A program made the translations under genes and the position numbers. Source: Ciceribacter thiooxidans (GTDB lineage Bacteria > Pseudomonadota > Alphaproteobacteria > Rhizobiales > Rhizobiaceae). Taken from it: 64,000 bases of DNA. The notes beneath the pieces are model-generated. The model was not told where the DNA came from and searched no databases. It was given only the letters and a program-made list of their open reading frames with translations. The stretch is from NCBI RefSeq assembly GCF_014126615.1, contig NZ_CP059896.1:2304501-2368500 (forward strand), written 5' to 3'. Position 1 is the stretch's first letter; each line of letters starts with the position of its first letter. Below, piece by piece: positions 43,536 to 52,802 of this stretch.

Positions 43536-43984
43536 TTCACCGTCTCCTTGCCGCTCAGTTCGACGCCCTGCGCCTTCAGGCGGTCGGCGACGTCCTTCGG
43601 CATATAGGTCTCGTCGTGCTTGGCAAGCACCGTGTCGGCGGCGAAGACCGGATCGCCGGCGACGAAGGCGCCTTCTGCGACCACGCCCTGCCCTTCACGG
43701 AAGAGATCGGGCAGGATGCCGGTATAGGTGACCGGAACGGTTCCGATCGTGTCGGTGATGGCGAAGGTCACGGTCGATCCCTCGCCGCGCTTGACCGAAC
43801 CCGTTTCGACGAGGCCGCCGAGCCGGATGCGCGTTCCCGGCGGCACCGTCACGGTGGCGAGATCGCCCGGCACGTAGAAATAGGCGACCGACTGGCTGAA
43901 GGCGAACATCACCAGCAGCACGGCCGCGACGATGAAGCCCATGCCGCCGGCGATGACGGCCAGTCTCTTCTGTTTGCGGGTCAT
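43532..43984 (-). CDS. cycJ: Haem chaperone CcmE/CycJ
   Basis: The 150-residue protein has an N-terminal membrane anchor ([22 protein letters not shown]) and an OB-fold domain, with the haem-binding H123 in AKHDETYMP and the neighbouring Y127. It carries haem covalently from the CcmABCD exporter to CcmF. Its ATG overlaps the end of cycH by four bases and its stop overlaps the cycK start. Confidence 0.96.
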   Translation of the reverse strand: MTRKQKRLAVIAGGMGFIVAAVLLVMFAFSQSVAYFYVPGDLATVTVPPGTRIRLGGLVETGSVKRGEGSTVTFAITDTIGTVPVTYTGILPDLFREGQGVVAEGAFVAGDPVFAADTVLAKHDETYMPKDVADRLKAQGVELSGKETVK

Positions 43985-45108
43985 TTCAGTGCTTCCTCCA
44001 CCGGCAGGCCGAGCTCGCGGGCCATCGCGATCAGTTGCTGGCCTTCCTGCCCCTCCGCCGGGAAGGCCGCGAGCGCGGATTTCAGCGCCGCGACGGCGTT
44101 TTCCGGCTCCTTCAGCATCGCGTAGGACCGGACGAGACGCATCCAGCCTTCGAAATTGTTCGGGTTTTCCTTGAGCTTGGCGTCGAGCCCGGCGACCATG
44201 CCGCGGATCATCTCCGTGCGGTCGCCCGTCGACATGCCCTGCGCCGCGGCGATATCGGCCGCCGTCGGATTGCCGGGCGCTTCCGGCTTCGCTTCGCCGG
44301 TGTTCGCCGCGATGTGTTCGTTGACCAGCGGCAGCCACGGCGCGTCGGCCGGCGATGCCTTGGCGAGCGCCTCGAAGGCGGCGCGGGCCTCCTCGCGCTT
44401 GCCTTCCTGCTCGAGCGACAGCGCGATGTAGAAGGAGGCGCGCGGATTGGCGCTGCCGAGCTTCACCGCCTGTTCGAAGGCCGAGCGGGCGTCGGCGGTG
44501 ACGATGCCGTCACTTTCTGCCGTCATCGTTTCGCCGAGGCCGATCATCCGCTCCGGGTTCTGGCCGAGCAGGCGGATCGCGTTGCGGTAGGCGAGTTCTG
44601 CGTCGCCGTAGCGCGACATCTTGAAATAGATCGGTGCCAGCACGTCCCAGCCGGCGCCGTCGTCCGGGTTCTGGGCAAGGTGCCGTTCCACCTTGGCGAC
44701 CAGCAGTTCGAGATTGTTGCCGGGGTTTTCCAGCCGTGCGGCAAGCGGCTCGGAAGGCATTCCGGGGCTGCCGGTCAGCATGTAGAGACCGAGCCCGATC
44801 GCCGGCAGGCAGACGACGATGAAAGCCTGTGCCAGCAGGTGCCGGCCGGATTTCGGCTGCTTGCCGCCCTTCGCCTCGGCCGACGCGGCGATGAGGCGCC
44901 GACCGATCTCGGCGCGGGCGTAATCCGCTTCCTCGCCCCCAATCAGGCCGAGCGTCTTGTCGCGTTCGAGTTCGTTCAACTGGTCGCGGTAGACGGCGGC
45001 CTCGCCGACCGCGTCCTCGACAAGGACGGTATTGCCGCGAAAGAGCGGCCCGAGAAGGACGACGGCCGTGACGGCCGTCAGCAAGGCAGTGGCGATCCAG
45101 AACAACAT
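43981..45108 (-). CDS. cycH: Cytochrome c maturation protein CcmI/CycH
   Basis: The 375-residue protein has two N-terminal membrane helices (about 1-22 and 93-115) flanking a cytoplasmic leucine-zipper-like loop, then periplasmic TPR repeats: [29 protein letters not shown] and [28 protein letters not shown] are two clear units. It binds apocytochrome c C-termini and presents them to CcmF/H. It is the first gene of the operon, and an FNR/FixK-like dyad lies 113-128 bases upstream of its start. Confidence 0.95.
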   Translation of the reverse strand: MLFWIATALLTAVTAVVLLGPLFRGNTVLVEDAVGEAAVYRDQLNELERDKTLGLIGGEEADYARAEIGRRLIAASAEAKGGKQPKSGRHLLAQAFIVVCLPAIGLGLYMLTGSPGMPSEPLAARLENPGNNLELLVAKVERHLAQNPDDGAGWDVLAPIYFKMSRYGDAELAYRNAIRLLGQNPERMIGLGETMTAESDGIVTADARSAFEQAVKLGSANPRASFYIALSLEQEGKREEARAAFEALAKASPADAPWLPLVNEHIAANTGEAKPEAPGNPTAADIAAAQGMSTGDRTEMIRGMVAGLDAKLKENPNNFEGWMRLVRSYAMLKEPENAVAALKSALAAFPAEGQEGQQLIAMARELGLPVEEALK

Positions 45109-45220
45109 GAGAACCCAATTAATCTATGCCGGGGGACATTCCAACCGGCAAACGGCTGATGACGCACATTTGAGGCGTTTCGCCGCAAGCCCTGTTCTAG
45201 GGGATCGCAGGATTTCCCGT

Positions 45221-45236
45221 CTTGACTTACGTCAAG
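45221..45236 (-). promoter_or_regulatory. FNR/FixK-like dyad upstream of cycH
   Basis: CTTGAC-N4-GTCAAG is a perfect inverted repeat containing TTGAC-N4-GTCAA, which agrees with the FNR/FixK anaerobox pattern TTGAY-N4-RTCAA. It overlaps the stop codon of the lipoprotein gene and sits 113 bases upstream of cycH on the coding strand. Cytochrome c maturation is needed most under low oxygen, so oxygen control of this operon is reasonable. Function unproven. Confidence 0.45.
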
Positions 45237-45625
45237 GGCGTCCAGGTGCCGTTCGGGTTGCGGCAGGCCGCGCCGCGCACCTCCGTCTCGCTGCCCTTCA
45301 CCTTCAGCTTGTGGGTGTACTGGCGGCAATTCTGCTGGCCGACCTGATAGGGTGCGGCGGCGATCACCTCGCCGGAAATCTCATTCCCCTTCCAGGCGAC
45401 CGGCTGGCCACCGGGTGCAGCCTCCAGCGCGCGGTATTCGGCTTCGAGTGCGCGCTGCGTCTGGCTGTTCGACAACTCGACGCCCGAACGGGCGATGATA
45501 CCGCCCTGCAATGCGGAGATGTAGAGGCCCGACGCGGAGCTTTTGCCGCTCGTGGTTGCGCAGGACGACAGTGCCACGGCGGCAAACGTCGCCGTCACCG
45601 CGATACGAAAGCGCTTATTTCCCAT
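45227..45625 (-). CDS. Surface-antigen-like outer membrane lipoprotein
   Basis: The 132-residue protein (start MGNKRFRIAVTATFAAV) has a lipobox LSSC near residue 22. Its C-terminal 60 residues, GEVIAAAPYQVGQQNCRQYTHKLKV and EVRGAACRNPNGTW, resemble the C-terminal domain of the rickettsial 17-kDa surface antigen family, with the paired cysteines conserved. The glycine-zipper part of larger members is absent. The gene sits between feuQ and the cyc operon on the same strand, and its stop lies inside an FNR-like dyad. Precise role unknown. Confidence 0.72.
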   Translation of the reverse strand: MGNKRFRIAVTATFAAVALSSCATTSGKSSASGLYISALQGGIIARSGVELSNSQTQRALEAEYRALEAAPGGQPVAWKGNEISGEVIAAAPYQVGQQNCRQYTHKLKVKGSETEVRGAACRNPNGTWTPLT

Positions 45626-45729
45626 GTCCCCGGCCCGACCTTTTCCGACCACCCTCAATATTCTCTCTCTTAGCTGCGGCAGCCACGTGGCATCATTGTG
45701 ACAGCCTTCTTTTTTCACGGAAATTCGCC

Positions 45730-47127
45730 TCACGCAATGTCCCTCGTGACGGCCGGAAGCACCAATCGCGCCCGCAATCCGCCGCGCGCGCCGCGAGAAA
45801 GTCCGAATGCCCCCTGATATTCGGAGGCGATTTCGTTGACGATCGAAAGCCCGAGCCCGGTGCCCGGCTTGCTCTCGTCGAGCCGCCGTCCGCGCTTCAG
45901 CGCCTCGACGATCTCGCCCGGTTCCAGTCCCGGTCCGTCGTCCTCGACGGTCACCTCGATCCAGTCGCGGCGCATCACGCCCTCGCCGGGCTCGTGGCCC
46001 TCGGCCGCGCCGGCGGTGACGACTACGCCGGTGGCGGCGAAGCGGGCGGCGTTCTCCAGGAGGTTGCCGACCGTCTCCTCGACATCCTGCTGCTCCATGG
46101 CCAGCACCAGCCCCGGTGCGAGCTTCAGATCGAACTGCGTCTCCGGGTTCAGCCGCCGCATCACGCGGATCAGCCGCTCCAGCACCGGCTCGAACTCGGT
46201 GCGCGCCAGTACGGACTCGCGCTGTGCGGCGATACGGGCGCGGTTGAGATAGGAGGAAACCTGGCTCTGCATCGCCTCGGCCTGGGCGGTGACGACGCTC
46301 GCCTGCGACTTCGGCAGCGCCCGCGTCTCGTTGAGCAGCACGGCGATCGGCGTCTTCAGCGAATGAGCGAGATTGCCGACCTGCATGCGGGCGCGCTCGA
46401 CGATGCGACGATTGCTGTCGATCAGCGCGTTGATCTCGTTTGCAAGCGGCTGGATTTCGCGGGGGAAGACGCCCTCGATCCGCTCCGCCTCGCCGGCCCG
46501 GATCCGCTCCAGCGCCCGACGCGCCCGTTCGAGCGGCTTCAGCCCGTAGAGAATGGCAAGGCCGTTGACGATGAGGCCGCCGAGGCCGATCAGCGCAAGC
46601 CCGGTATAGAGCCTCGTGGTGAAGAAGCGGACATCCTCCTCGACGACGTCGACGTTTCCCGAAACGCGAAAGCGCGCCGCCCGGCCGTTGGCGTCGAGCA
46701 CGACCTCCGTCTCGGCGACCCTCAGATGGTTCCCGTACGGGTCTGTCATCGGATAGAAGCGTTCGTAGTGGTCGTCGAAGGGGACGGTATTGATGTCCGG
46801 CACCGGCAGGTCGGTGAGGCCGAGCGAGGTGGAGGCGAGCGGCGCGGTGGTGAAATTGCCGAGCGGCTCGACCAGCCAGTACCAGCCGGTCTTCGGCTGC
46901 GAGAAGCGCAGGTCGCCGAGTTCGGGACTGCCCGCCAGGCTGTCGCCGTCGCCGATCGACACGGAATTGATGACGTTGTAGAGTTGGGCGCGCAGCAGGT
47001 TGTTAAAACCGCGCTCGGTGCCCTGCCGGTAGAGCGCCGAGATCACCACCGCCATGGTCACGAGTGCGACCGCCGACCACGCCGTGGCCAGCAGCAGCAC
47101 CCTGACGGTCAGCGATCTAGTGCGCAT
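45730..47127 (-). CDS. feuQ: Sensor histidine kinase FeuQ (PhoQ-like)
   Basis: The 465-residue protein has two membrane helices (about 10-32 and 173-195) around a periplasmic domain, a HAMP-like linker, HisKA H255 in NLAHSLKTPIAVLLNE, and HATPase_c with NLLENAARFA, EDDGPGLEP and GTGLGLSIV. HSLKTP is the PhoQ/FeuQ variant. In Sinorhizobium meliloti FeuPQ controls ndvA-dependent cyclic glucan export and symbiosis, and FeuQ is restrained by periplasmic FeuN. It overlaps feuP by 11 bases. Confidence 0.87.
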   Translation of the reverse strand: MRTRSLTVRVLLLATAWSAVALVTMAVVISALYRQGTERGFNNLLRAQLYNVINSVSIGDGDSLAGSPELGDLRFSQPKTGWYWLVEPLGNFTTAPLASTSLGLTDLPVPDINTVPFDDHYERFYPMTDPYGNHLRVAETEVVLDANGRAARFRVSGNVDVVEEDVRFFTTRLYTGLALIGLGGLIVNGLAILYGLKPLERARRALERIRAGEAERIEGVFPREIQPLANEINALIDSNRRIVERARMQVGNLAHSLKTPIAVLLNETRALPKSQASVVTAQAEAMQSQVSSYLNRARIAAQRESVLARTEFEPVLERLIRVMRRLNPETQFDLKLAPGLVLAMEQQDVEETVGNLLENAARFAATGVVVTAGAAEGHEPGEGVMRRDWIEVTVEDDGPGLEPGEIVEALKRGRRLDESKPGTGLGLSIVNEIASEYQGAFGLSRGARGGLRARLVLPAVTRDIA

Positions 47128-47788
47128 CTTTGGGCGCTTGCATCCGGTAGCCGAGACCGCGCACCGTCTCGATCAGGTCAAGGCCGATCTTCTTGCGCAG
47201 GCGCCCGACGAAGACCTCGATGGTGTTGGAATCGCGATCGAAATCCTGATCGTAGAGATGCTCGACGAGTTCCGAGCGCGATACCACCTCGCCCATGTGG
47301 TGCATCAGGTAGGAAAGCAGCCGGTATTCGTGCGAGGTGAGCTTGAGCTGCGTGCCGGAGACGCTCGCCTTCGACGCCTTGGTGTCGAGGCGGACCGGAC
47401 CGCAGACGATCTCGGAGGAGGCGTGCCCCGCCGCACGGCGGATCAGCGCGCGGATGCGTGCGAGCACTTCTTCCACGTGGAAGGGCTTGGCGACGTAGTC
47501 GTCGGCGCCGGCGTCGATACCGGCCACCTTGTCGCTCCAGCGGTCGCGGGCCGTCAGGATCAATACGGGCATTGCGCGCCCTGCCGCACGCCATTTTTCC
47601 AGCACGGTCAGGCCGTCCATTTCCGGCAGGCCGATGTCGAGGATCACCGCGTCATAGGGTTCGGTGTCGCCGAGGAAGTGCCCCTCCTCGCCGTCGAGCG
47701 CCTTGTCGACCACATAGCCCGCTTCTTCCAGCGCCTCGACGAGTTGCCGATTGAGATTAACGTCGTCCTCGACGACCAGAATGCGCAT
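47117..47788 (-). CDS. feuP: Response regulator FeuP
   Basis: The 223-residue protein has a receiver domain (EDD at 7-9, phosphoacceptor D51 in VILDIGLPEMDGL, switch Lys in DDYVAKPFH) and an OmpR-type winged helix (LTSHEYRLLSYLMHHMGEVVSRSELVEHLY and FVGRLRKKIG). It pairs with FeuQ, whose start codon overlaps its end. Regulated genes in S. meliloti include ndvA; in this window I see no evident FeuP site. Confidence 0.88.
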   Translation of the reverse strand: MRILVVEDDVNLNRQLVEALEEAGYVVDKALDGEEGHFLGDTEPYDAVILDIGLPEMDGLTVLEKWRAAGRAMPVLILTARDRWSDKVAGIDAGADDYVAKPFHVEEVLARIRALIRRAAGHASSEIVCGPVRLDTKASKASVSGTQLKLTSHEYRLLSYLMHHMGEVVSRSELVEHLYDQDFDRDSNTIEVFVGRLRKKIGLDLIETVRGLGYRMQAPKDAH

Positions 47789-47866
47789 GCTGCCAGTCCC
47801 TCTCCGTCTTGTCCGGCCGGCCGCGTCCCCCGCGCCCGGCTCAGGCCGTCGCCTGCCTCGTGCGCC

Positions 47867-48175
47867 TTACTGTGAAACCCGCATGGTCACCTTGCGCGGA
47901 CGTTCGTTGCCGCTGCCCGGGATCAGCACCGTCACCACGCATGTACCGCCGGAACTGCGAACCGACAGCACCTGCCCGCCGAGTTCCGCCGCAGCCTGGG
48001 CCGCGGCCCCGTAGCAGTCGGCGCCACCACGGCTGCTGCCGTTGTTGCCGTCGTTGCCGTTGCCCTGCGCCTGGGCGAGAACCACCGGCGCCGGGGCGGT
48101 CGCGACTGCTGCCTCCGGCGCGGATGTCGCCGCAATGCCGGAGGCCAGGCTCGCTATGATCAGGAATGATGCCAT
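47867..48175 (-). CDS. feuN: Small periplasmic protein, probable FeuN
   Basis: The 102-residue protein has a signal peptide-like N-terminus (MASFLIIASLASGIAA), an Asn/Gly-rich spacer, and a compact C-terminal domain ADCYGAAAQAAAELGG...GTCVVTVLIPG with two cysteines that could pair. It lies 78 bases upstream of feuP on the same strand. In S. meliloti the small periplasmic FeuN encoded next to feuPQ inhibits FeuQ and is essential unless feuP or feuQ is lost. Position, size and export agree; the match is from context rather than remembered sequence. It also resembles PepSY-like mini domains. Confidence 0.55.
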   Translation of the reverse strand: MASFLIIASLASGIAATSAPEAAVATAPAPVVLAQAQGNGNDGNNGSSRGGADCYGAAAQAAAELGGQVLSVRSSGGTCVVTVLIPGSGNERPRKVTMRVSQ

Positions 48176-48267
48176 GGACTACTACTTCCGAAAGATATTC
48201 GTTGTTGTGAAGTATTTACCCGATGGCATCTGAATGGCAAATGAATGCGGCCGACAACTTCCGTTTA

Positions 48268-48486
48268 TCACCCGCCGATCACCTTCTTCGCCGAAAGCCG
48301 GCCGTAGATCGCCAGAAGCCCGCCGAAGGAGCCGACCATTGACACGACCGCGTCGGCCAACTGGCCCTGTTCGGCAAGCCCGACATCCACGCCCTTGACG
48401 CGCAGCACCGAGGCGCCGATCGCGATCAGCGCGCCCCATACGGTCTTCGACTGATACCACGGTTTGTATTCGGTAATCTCCGACAT
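48268..48486 (-). CDS. Small holin-like membrane protein at the end of the GTA cluster
   Basis: The 72-residue protein (start MSEITEYKPWYQSKTVWGAL) has a hydrophobic segment WGALIAIGASVL and a second amphipathic stretch ADAVVSMVGSFGGLLAIYG, with basic ends. The ATG at 48486 has GGAGAGAAG upstream. Similar short proteins with a WYQSKTVWG motif follow phage tail modules and are often called holin-like. It ends the GTA cluster 30 bases after gp15. Holin activity is not shown; lysis in RcGTA uses genes elsewhere. Confidence 0.6.
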   Translation of the reverse strand: MSEITEYKPWYQSKTVWGALIAIGASVLRVKGVDVGLAEQGQLADAVVSMVGSFGGLLAIYGRLSAKKVIGG

Positions 48487-48515
48487 CGTCTTCTCTCCTT
48501 CTTCGATGGTTTCGT

Positions 48516-51500
48516 TCAAAGCAAAAGGACCGCTTCGGCGGCGATCCCGTCGACCACCCGCCGGCCGAGCTGGCGCACCCTGACCGTGAGGCTTGCGACC
48601 GGCCCGCTGAAATCGGCGGTCTCGTCCGCGGCCGTGTAGGTGTGGCGCGGTGCCGCCGTCTCGATCGTGCGCCTCACCGCGCCGCCTGCGAGGATCTCCA
48701 GCCGGTAGCGCTCTTCCGCCTCGTCGAGCGGGATTTCCGCCGCTTCCCAGTCGTCAGCATCGATCCGCCCGCGGCGGACCCAGGTGATCTCGATGCTCCC
48801 GTCCGCAAGCCTGCGGCCGGCAAGATGCACCGGCGCGAGCGGCGTCAGGGCCCGCCGTCCGCCGGCAAAGGAAAAGGGACCGGCCGGCGCCGCCGTCATT
48901 CCAACCGCCTCGGCAATATAGTTGAGCGGCCGCCCCGCCTCGTCGGAGGCAAGCCCGAGCAGTGGCACCGCCGCATCGAGCGCGATCACCCGTGCCCCCG
49001 CCGGTGCACCTGCTGCCGTCGCATCCTCGCTGCCGCCGAGCCCGCGCAAGAGGCGCGTCAGCCGCCATCGGCCGGGGGCGATCTCTTCCGCCGCGGCAAA
49101 GCCGATCACTTCCCACGCGCCGGACGCGGAGCGCACGGCGAGCCGGTTGGCGCCGTTCAGCACCGCAAGCGTCGAGGCCGAGGCGAAGCTGCCGTAGGTG
49201 AGGTCGAGGGTAATCGCGTGCGCTTCGTCGAAGCGGCCGGTGACGCCGGGCTCCAGGATTTCGGCAAGCCGACCGAGCGTCGCCGGGCGGTCGAGCACCA
49301 CCCGAAGGGCGTAGCCCTCGCTCTCGACGGAGGACGAAATCGCAATCCTTCGCCACGGCCGCGCGAAGGCCGCGACGCGGGCGAAATCCTCGTCCTTGCC
49401 CGCTGCGTAGCGCGGCAGGTCGAGGAATTCGACGGCCGGTGCGAAACCGTCCGACGCGGGATTGGGAACGTCGCGGTCGGGACCCGCGGCGACCGGCACG
49501 GACAATCCGCCGTCGGCGAGCTCGCTCAGGGTCAGGCGCCGGGCCGCGCCGTCCTCGCATTCGGAAATCACGAAGCGGCCTTCGGGCCCGTCGGCGAAGG
49601 TCAGCACGTCCCCCGGCATGAAGGCGAGCGCGTTCGGGCCGAGCGCCGTCTCCAGCGTCCGGCGTTCCGCGCGATGCTGGCGGAGCAGCGCCTCGGCGGC
49701 GGCAAGTGCCGTCTCCTCGGCAAGTGCGGCAGAAAGGTCGAGCGACAGCACCCGGCTGGTCGCCGCCGGCGCCCGTCGCGAGCGGGCGCTCGCCTCGGCG
49801 TAATCGGCGGCCACATCGTAGAAGGTCAGGATCGCCTCACCGGCGAAATCGCTGTCATGGCCGCGCCGCTCGCGCCAGAGCGGCTCGTCCTTCAGATCGG
49901 CAAGCACGTCCACAAGCGTCGCCGGCAGGCTCGCCTCGTCGCCCGAGCGGAAGCGCAGCACCCCGCCGTCTTCGATCACGTCGATGCGGAAGGCTTCGGT
50001 GAGCGGCTCGATCAGGTTGCGGGCGGATGCCACGTCGGCCTGCACATAGCCGCCGAGATCGCCCGTCACCGCCGAGACGTCATAGTCGGCAAAGCCGTGG
50101 TCCTCGCACATCGCCCCGATCACGTCGGCGACCGTGCCGGCCCCGAGCCGACCGTTCAGCCAGTGCCCAGTCCGCCAGTTGCCGCCGTCCGACCAGAGGG
50201 CGAGATTGCCCGGAAAGGCCGGATAGGGCCGCGCGTCCCAGGCCCAGAGGTAGATGCGCGCCGGATCGACCATTCCGGCGGGTGCTGCGGCGTCTCCCCA
50301 GTGGTCGTAGTGGGCCGAAAGGAACCGCCGCTGCACGGCGTCGGCCCGCAGTCCGCGCGAATGATAGGGCAGCCCGCCCTCGGCCGATTTCGGATCGCCG
50401 AAGACGTTCGGCTGGTTGGCACCGCGATCGATCGCCGGGCAGCCGAGTTCGGTGAACCAGACCGGCTTTGCCCGCGGCGTCCAGGCGGTCGGCACGGGCT
50501 TTTCCACCCCCGCCACCCGGTCGAAATGCCGGTTCGACCACCAGCCCTCGATGTCCTTCACCCGGAACACCCAGGGCTTTGCCGCGGCCCCGTCGGTGAT
50601 CGGCGTGCGTATACGCGCCACCCGGTCGGCGGCACTCGCATAATACCAGTCGTAGCCCTCGCCGCCGGTGATCTGCCGCGCCATCGCCGCCGCATCCGCC
50701 GCAAGCCGGAAGCCGTCGGGGTTTTCCGCCGCCAGGTCCTCGTCCCGCCAGTCGGAGAGCGGCAAGTAGTTGTCGATCCCGACGGCATCGATCGCCGGCG
50801 AGGCCCAGAGCGGGTCGAGATGGAAGAAATGGTCGCCGGAACCGTCCGCCGGATGGTAGCCTGAATATTCGCTCCAGTCGGCGCCGTAGGTGATCTTCGT
50901 CGCCGGCCCGAGGATCGCCCGTACATCCCCGGCAACCGCCGCGAGCGCTTCGACGAAGGGAAAGGCATCCGTCTCGTCGCGGACCGTCGTCAGCCCTTTC
51001 AGCTCCGAGCCGATCAGGAAGGCGTCGACGCCGCCCGCCGCCTTCGCAAGCAGCGCACAGTGCAGCACCATGCGTCGGTAGCCCTCGTCGGAACCGTGCC
51101 AGCTGACGCTCCCGTCGGAGACGGTGAAATCGGCCGCCGTCGCCGTGCCGCAGAAGGCCTCGATCGCGGTCCTCGCCGCCGCGGTCCGGTCGGTTGCCGG
51201 TTGGCAGGTGATCCGCCCGCGCCAGGGATAGGCCGCCTGCTCCGCTCCGCCGTGGGGGTCCGGCAGGCCGTTGCCGGCCGGAATGTCCATCATCATCAGC
51301 GGATAGAGCGTCACCTTCAGCCCGCGCGCGGCAAGGTCGCGGATCGCCTCGACGACGCTCTCGTCGCTCGGCGTGCCGCCATAGGCCGGGCCGCCACCGT
51401 GCAGCGAAACCATATGTGCCGCGCCGCGGCCGATGCCGGCGACCCGCCAGGGCCGGCTCTCGCCGCTCCGGGCCGCCACTTCGACCCCCGGCACCACCCT

Positions 51501-52343
51501 GCATTCGCCTGCCCGGAGATCCGTGCCGAACCAGGTGACGACCAGCGCCACGCTTTCGAGGTTCGGGCAGAGCGCCTGCAATTCGTCAATCGAGGCCTGC
51601 CAGTCGGTCTCCGCCGTCAGCGTGTTGCGGTTCAGGATACGGGCGCTGCCCTCGCCGGTCGTCTCGCGGACGGCGGCGCCCGCATAGCCGTGCTCGGTCG
51701 CGCCCGGGATCACGTTGACCGCCCGGATCTGCCTCTCCAGCGTGCCGACCGGCCGCATCACCTCGAACTGCAGGAGCGGAATGCGGTTGCCGAAATCGTC
51801 GAGCGGCAGCCGTTCGAACACGACATAGGCGAGCCCGCGATAGGCCGGCGCCCTGCCCTCGCCCTGCTTCGCTTCGATCAGCGGATCGGGAAGCTGGGTC
51901 ATGCTTCCGTCATGGACGCGCATCTCGATCCCGGCAAGGTCGAGTTCCTGTCCGTCCGCCCAGACCCGCCGGACACCGGCGACCGGCCCCTCACAGAGCC
52001 CGACCGCGATATTGGCGAAATAGCGATAGGTCTTCACCCGCGTGCCGCCGGCCTTGCCGCCAGTCCGCTCCGTCGTCGCCTCTTCCTCGAAGCGCGTCGC
52101 CCAGATCAGCGTGCCGCCGATCCGCGTCGTGCCGTAGACACGCGGGATCGCCGTACCCTCGCTCGCACCGGGCAGCCTCGCCGTCGAAAGCCGCGCGCCG
52201 CTGACGGTCTGCGTGCCGGAAAGCAGCGCCCGGTCGAGCACATTGCCGGCAAGCGCGCCTGCCGCGCGCCCGAGAACCGCCCCGAGCGGCCCGAAAATGC
52301 CGCCGACGGCGGCGCCCGCCGCCTGGAACAGAAGCGTGGCCAT
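48516..52343 (-). CDS. GTA baseplate/tail megatron protein (gp15-like)
   Basis: The 1275-residue protein is the largest GTA gene and close to RcGTA gp15 (about 1300). The N-terminus MATLLFQAAGAAVGGIFGPLGA is a Gly/Ala-rich segment like the membrane-seeking start of gp15. A TIM-barrel-like region covers roughly 420-720 (ITYGADWSEYSGYHP, GIDNYLPLSDWR, KPVWFTELGCPAIDRGANQPN), followed by a Phage-tail_3-like region and beta-rich C-terminal domains. It contacts the host envelope at the tail tip. The reading frame is intact. Confidence 0.93.
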   Translation of the reverse strand: MATLLFQAAGAAVGGIFGPLGAVLGRAAGALAGNVLDRALLSGTQTVSGARLSTARLPGASEGTAIPRVYGTTRIGGTLIWATRFEEEATTERTGGKAGGTRVKTYRYFANIAVGLCEGPVAGVRRVWADGQELDLAGIEMRVHDGSMTQLPDPLIEAKQGEGRAPAYRGLAYVVFERLPLDDFGNRIPLLQFEVMRPVGTLERQIRAVNVIPGATEHGYAGAAVRETTGEGSARILNRNTLTAETDWQASIDELQALCPNLESVALVVTWFGTDLRAGECRVVPGVEVAARSGESRPWRVAGIGRGAAHMVSLHGGGPAYGGTPSDESVVEAIRDLAARGLKVTLYPLMMMDIPAGNGLPDPHGGAEQAAYPWRGRITCQPATDRTAAARTAIEAFCGTATAADFTVSDGSVSWHGSDEGYRRMVLHCALLAKAAGGVDAFLIGSELKGLTTVRDETDAFPFVEALAAVAGDVRAILGPATKITYGADWSEYSGYHPADGSGDHFFHLDPLWASPAIDAVGIDNYLPLSDWRDEDLAAENPDGFRLAADAAAMARQITGGEGYDWYYASAADRVARIRTPITDGAAAKPWVFRVKDIEGWWSNRHFDRVAGVEKPVPTAWTPRAKPVWFTELGCPAIDRGANQPNVFGDPKSAEGGLPYHSRGLRADAVQRRFLSAHYDHWGDAAAPAGMVDPARIYLWAWDARPYPAFPGNLALWSDGGNWRTGHWLNGRLGAGTVADVIGAMCEDHGFADYDVSAVTGDLGGYVQADVASARNLIEPLTEAFRIDVIEDGGVLRFRSGDEASLPATLVDVLADLKDEPLWRERRGHDSDFAGEAILTFYDVAADYAEASARSRRAPAATSRVLSLDLSAALAEETALAAAEALLRQHRAERRTLETALGPNALAFMPGDVLTFADGPEGRFVISECEDGAARRLTLSELADGGLSVPVAAGPDRDVPNPASDGFAPAVEFLDLPRYAAGKDEDFARVAAFARPWRRIAISSSVESEGYALRVVLDRPATLGRLAEILEPGVTGRFDEAHAITLDLTYGSFASASTLAVLNGANRLAVRSASGAWEVIGFAAAEEIAPGRWRLTRLLRGLGGSEDATAAGAPAGARVIALDAAVPLLGLASDEAGRPLNYIAEAVGMTAAPAGPFSFAGGRRALTPLAPVHLAGRRLADGSIEITWVRRGRIDADDWEAAEIPLDEAEERYRLEILAGGAVRRTIETAAPRHTYTAADETADFSGPVASLTVRVRQLGRRVVDGIAAEAVLLL

Positions 52344-52346
52344 GCC

Positions 52347-52781
52347 TCACCTTTCCGGAAAACGATAGATGCCGGCGATCCGCCGCACCCATGCAGGCAC
52401 AAGCGGCGAGCGCACGACGCCCGCCTGTTCGTAGGCGTGGATGAACCGTCCCCCGGCGCCGAGAATGCCGGCATGTTTTGCCGAAAACTGCGGCCGGAAG
52501 CGGAAGAGCAGGAGGTCACCCGGCACCGCCTTGCCGAGGTCGGCCACGCGCTGGAAATGCCGTTCGGCGGCCGCCGTCAGCCGGTCCTCGCCGCTCCGCT
52601 CCGCCCAGTCGGGCGCGTAGGGCGGCGGCACCTCCGGCTCGCAGCCGTAGAGCTCGCGCCACACCCCGCGAACCAGCCCGAGGCAGTCGCAGCCGACACC
52701 GCAGAGCGACGCCTGGTGCCGGTAGGGCGTGCCGATCCAGCCCTCGGCGCAGGCGAGCGCCGCCCCGGTGATCTGAGACAT
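52347..52781 (-). CDS. GTA tail peptidase, NlpC/P60 family (gp14-like)
   Basis: The 144-residue protein has the NlpC/P60 fold used for cell-wall cutting by phage tails. The catalytic Cys is most likely C33 in GVGCDCLGLVRGVW, with H103 in FSAKHAGIL as partner and the block AVPGDLLLFRF between them. In RcGTA the gp14 peptidase sits in the baseplate hub and opens recipient peptidoglycan. It follows gp13 by 21 bases. Confidence 0.93.
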   Translation of the reverse strand: MSQITGAALACAEGWIGTPYRHQASLCGVGCDCLGLVRGVWRELYGCEPEVPPPYAPDWAERSGEDRLTAAAERHFQRVADLGKAVPGDLLLFRFRPQFSAKHAGILGAGGRFIHAYEQAGVVRSPLVPAWVRRIAGIYRFPER

Positions 52782-52802
52782 CGAGCCTCTCCTCCGGACC
52801 GT

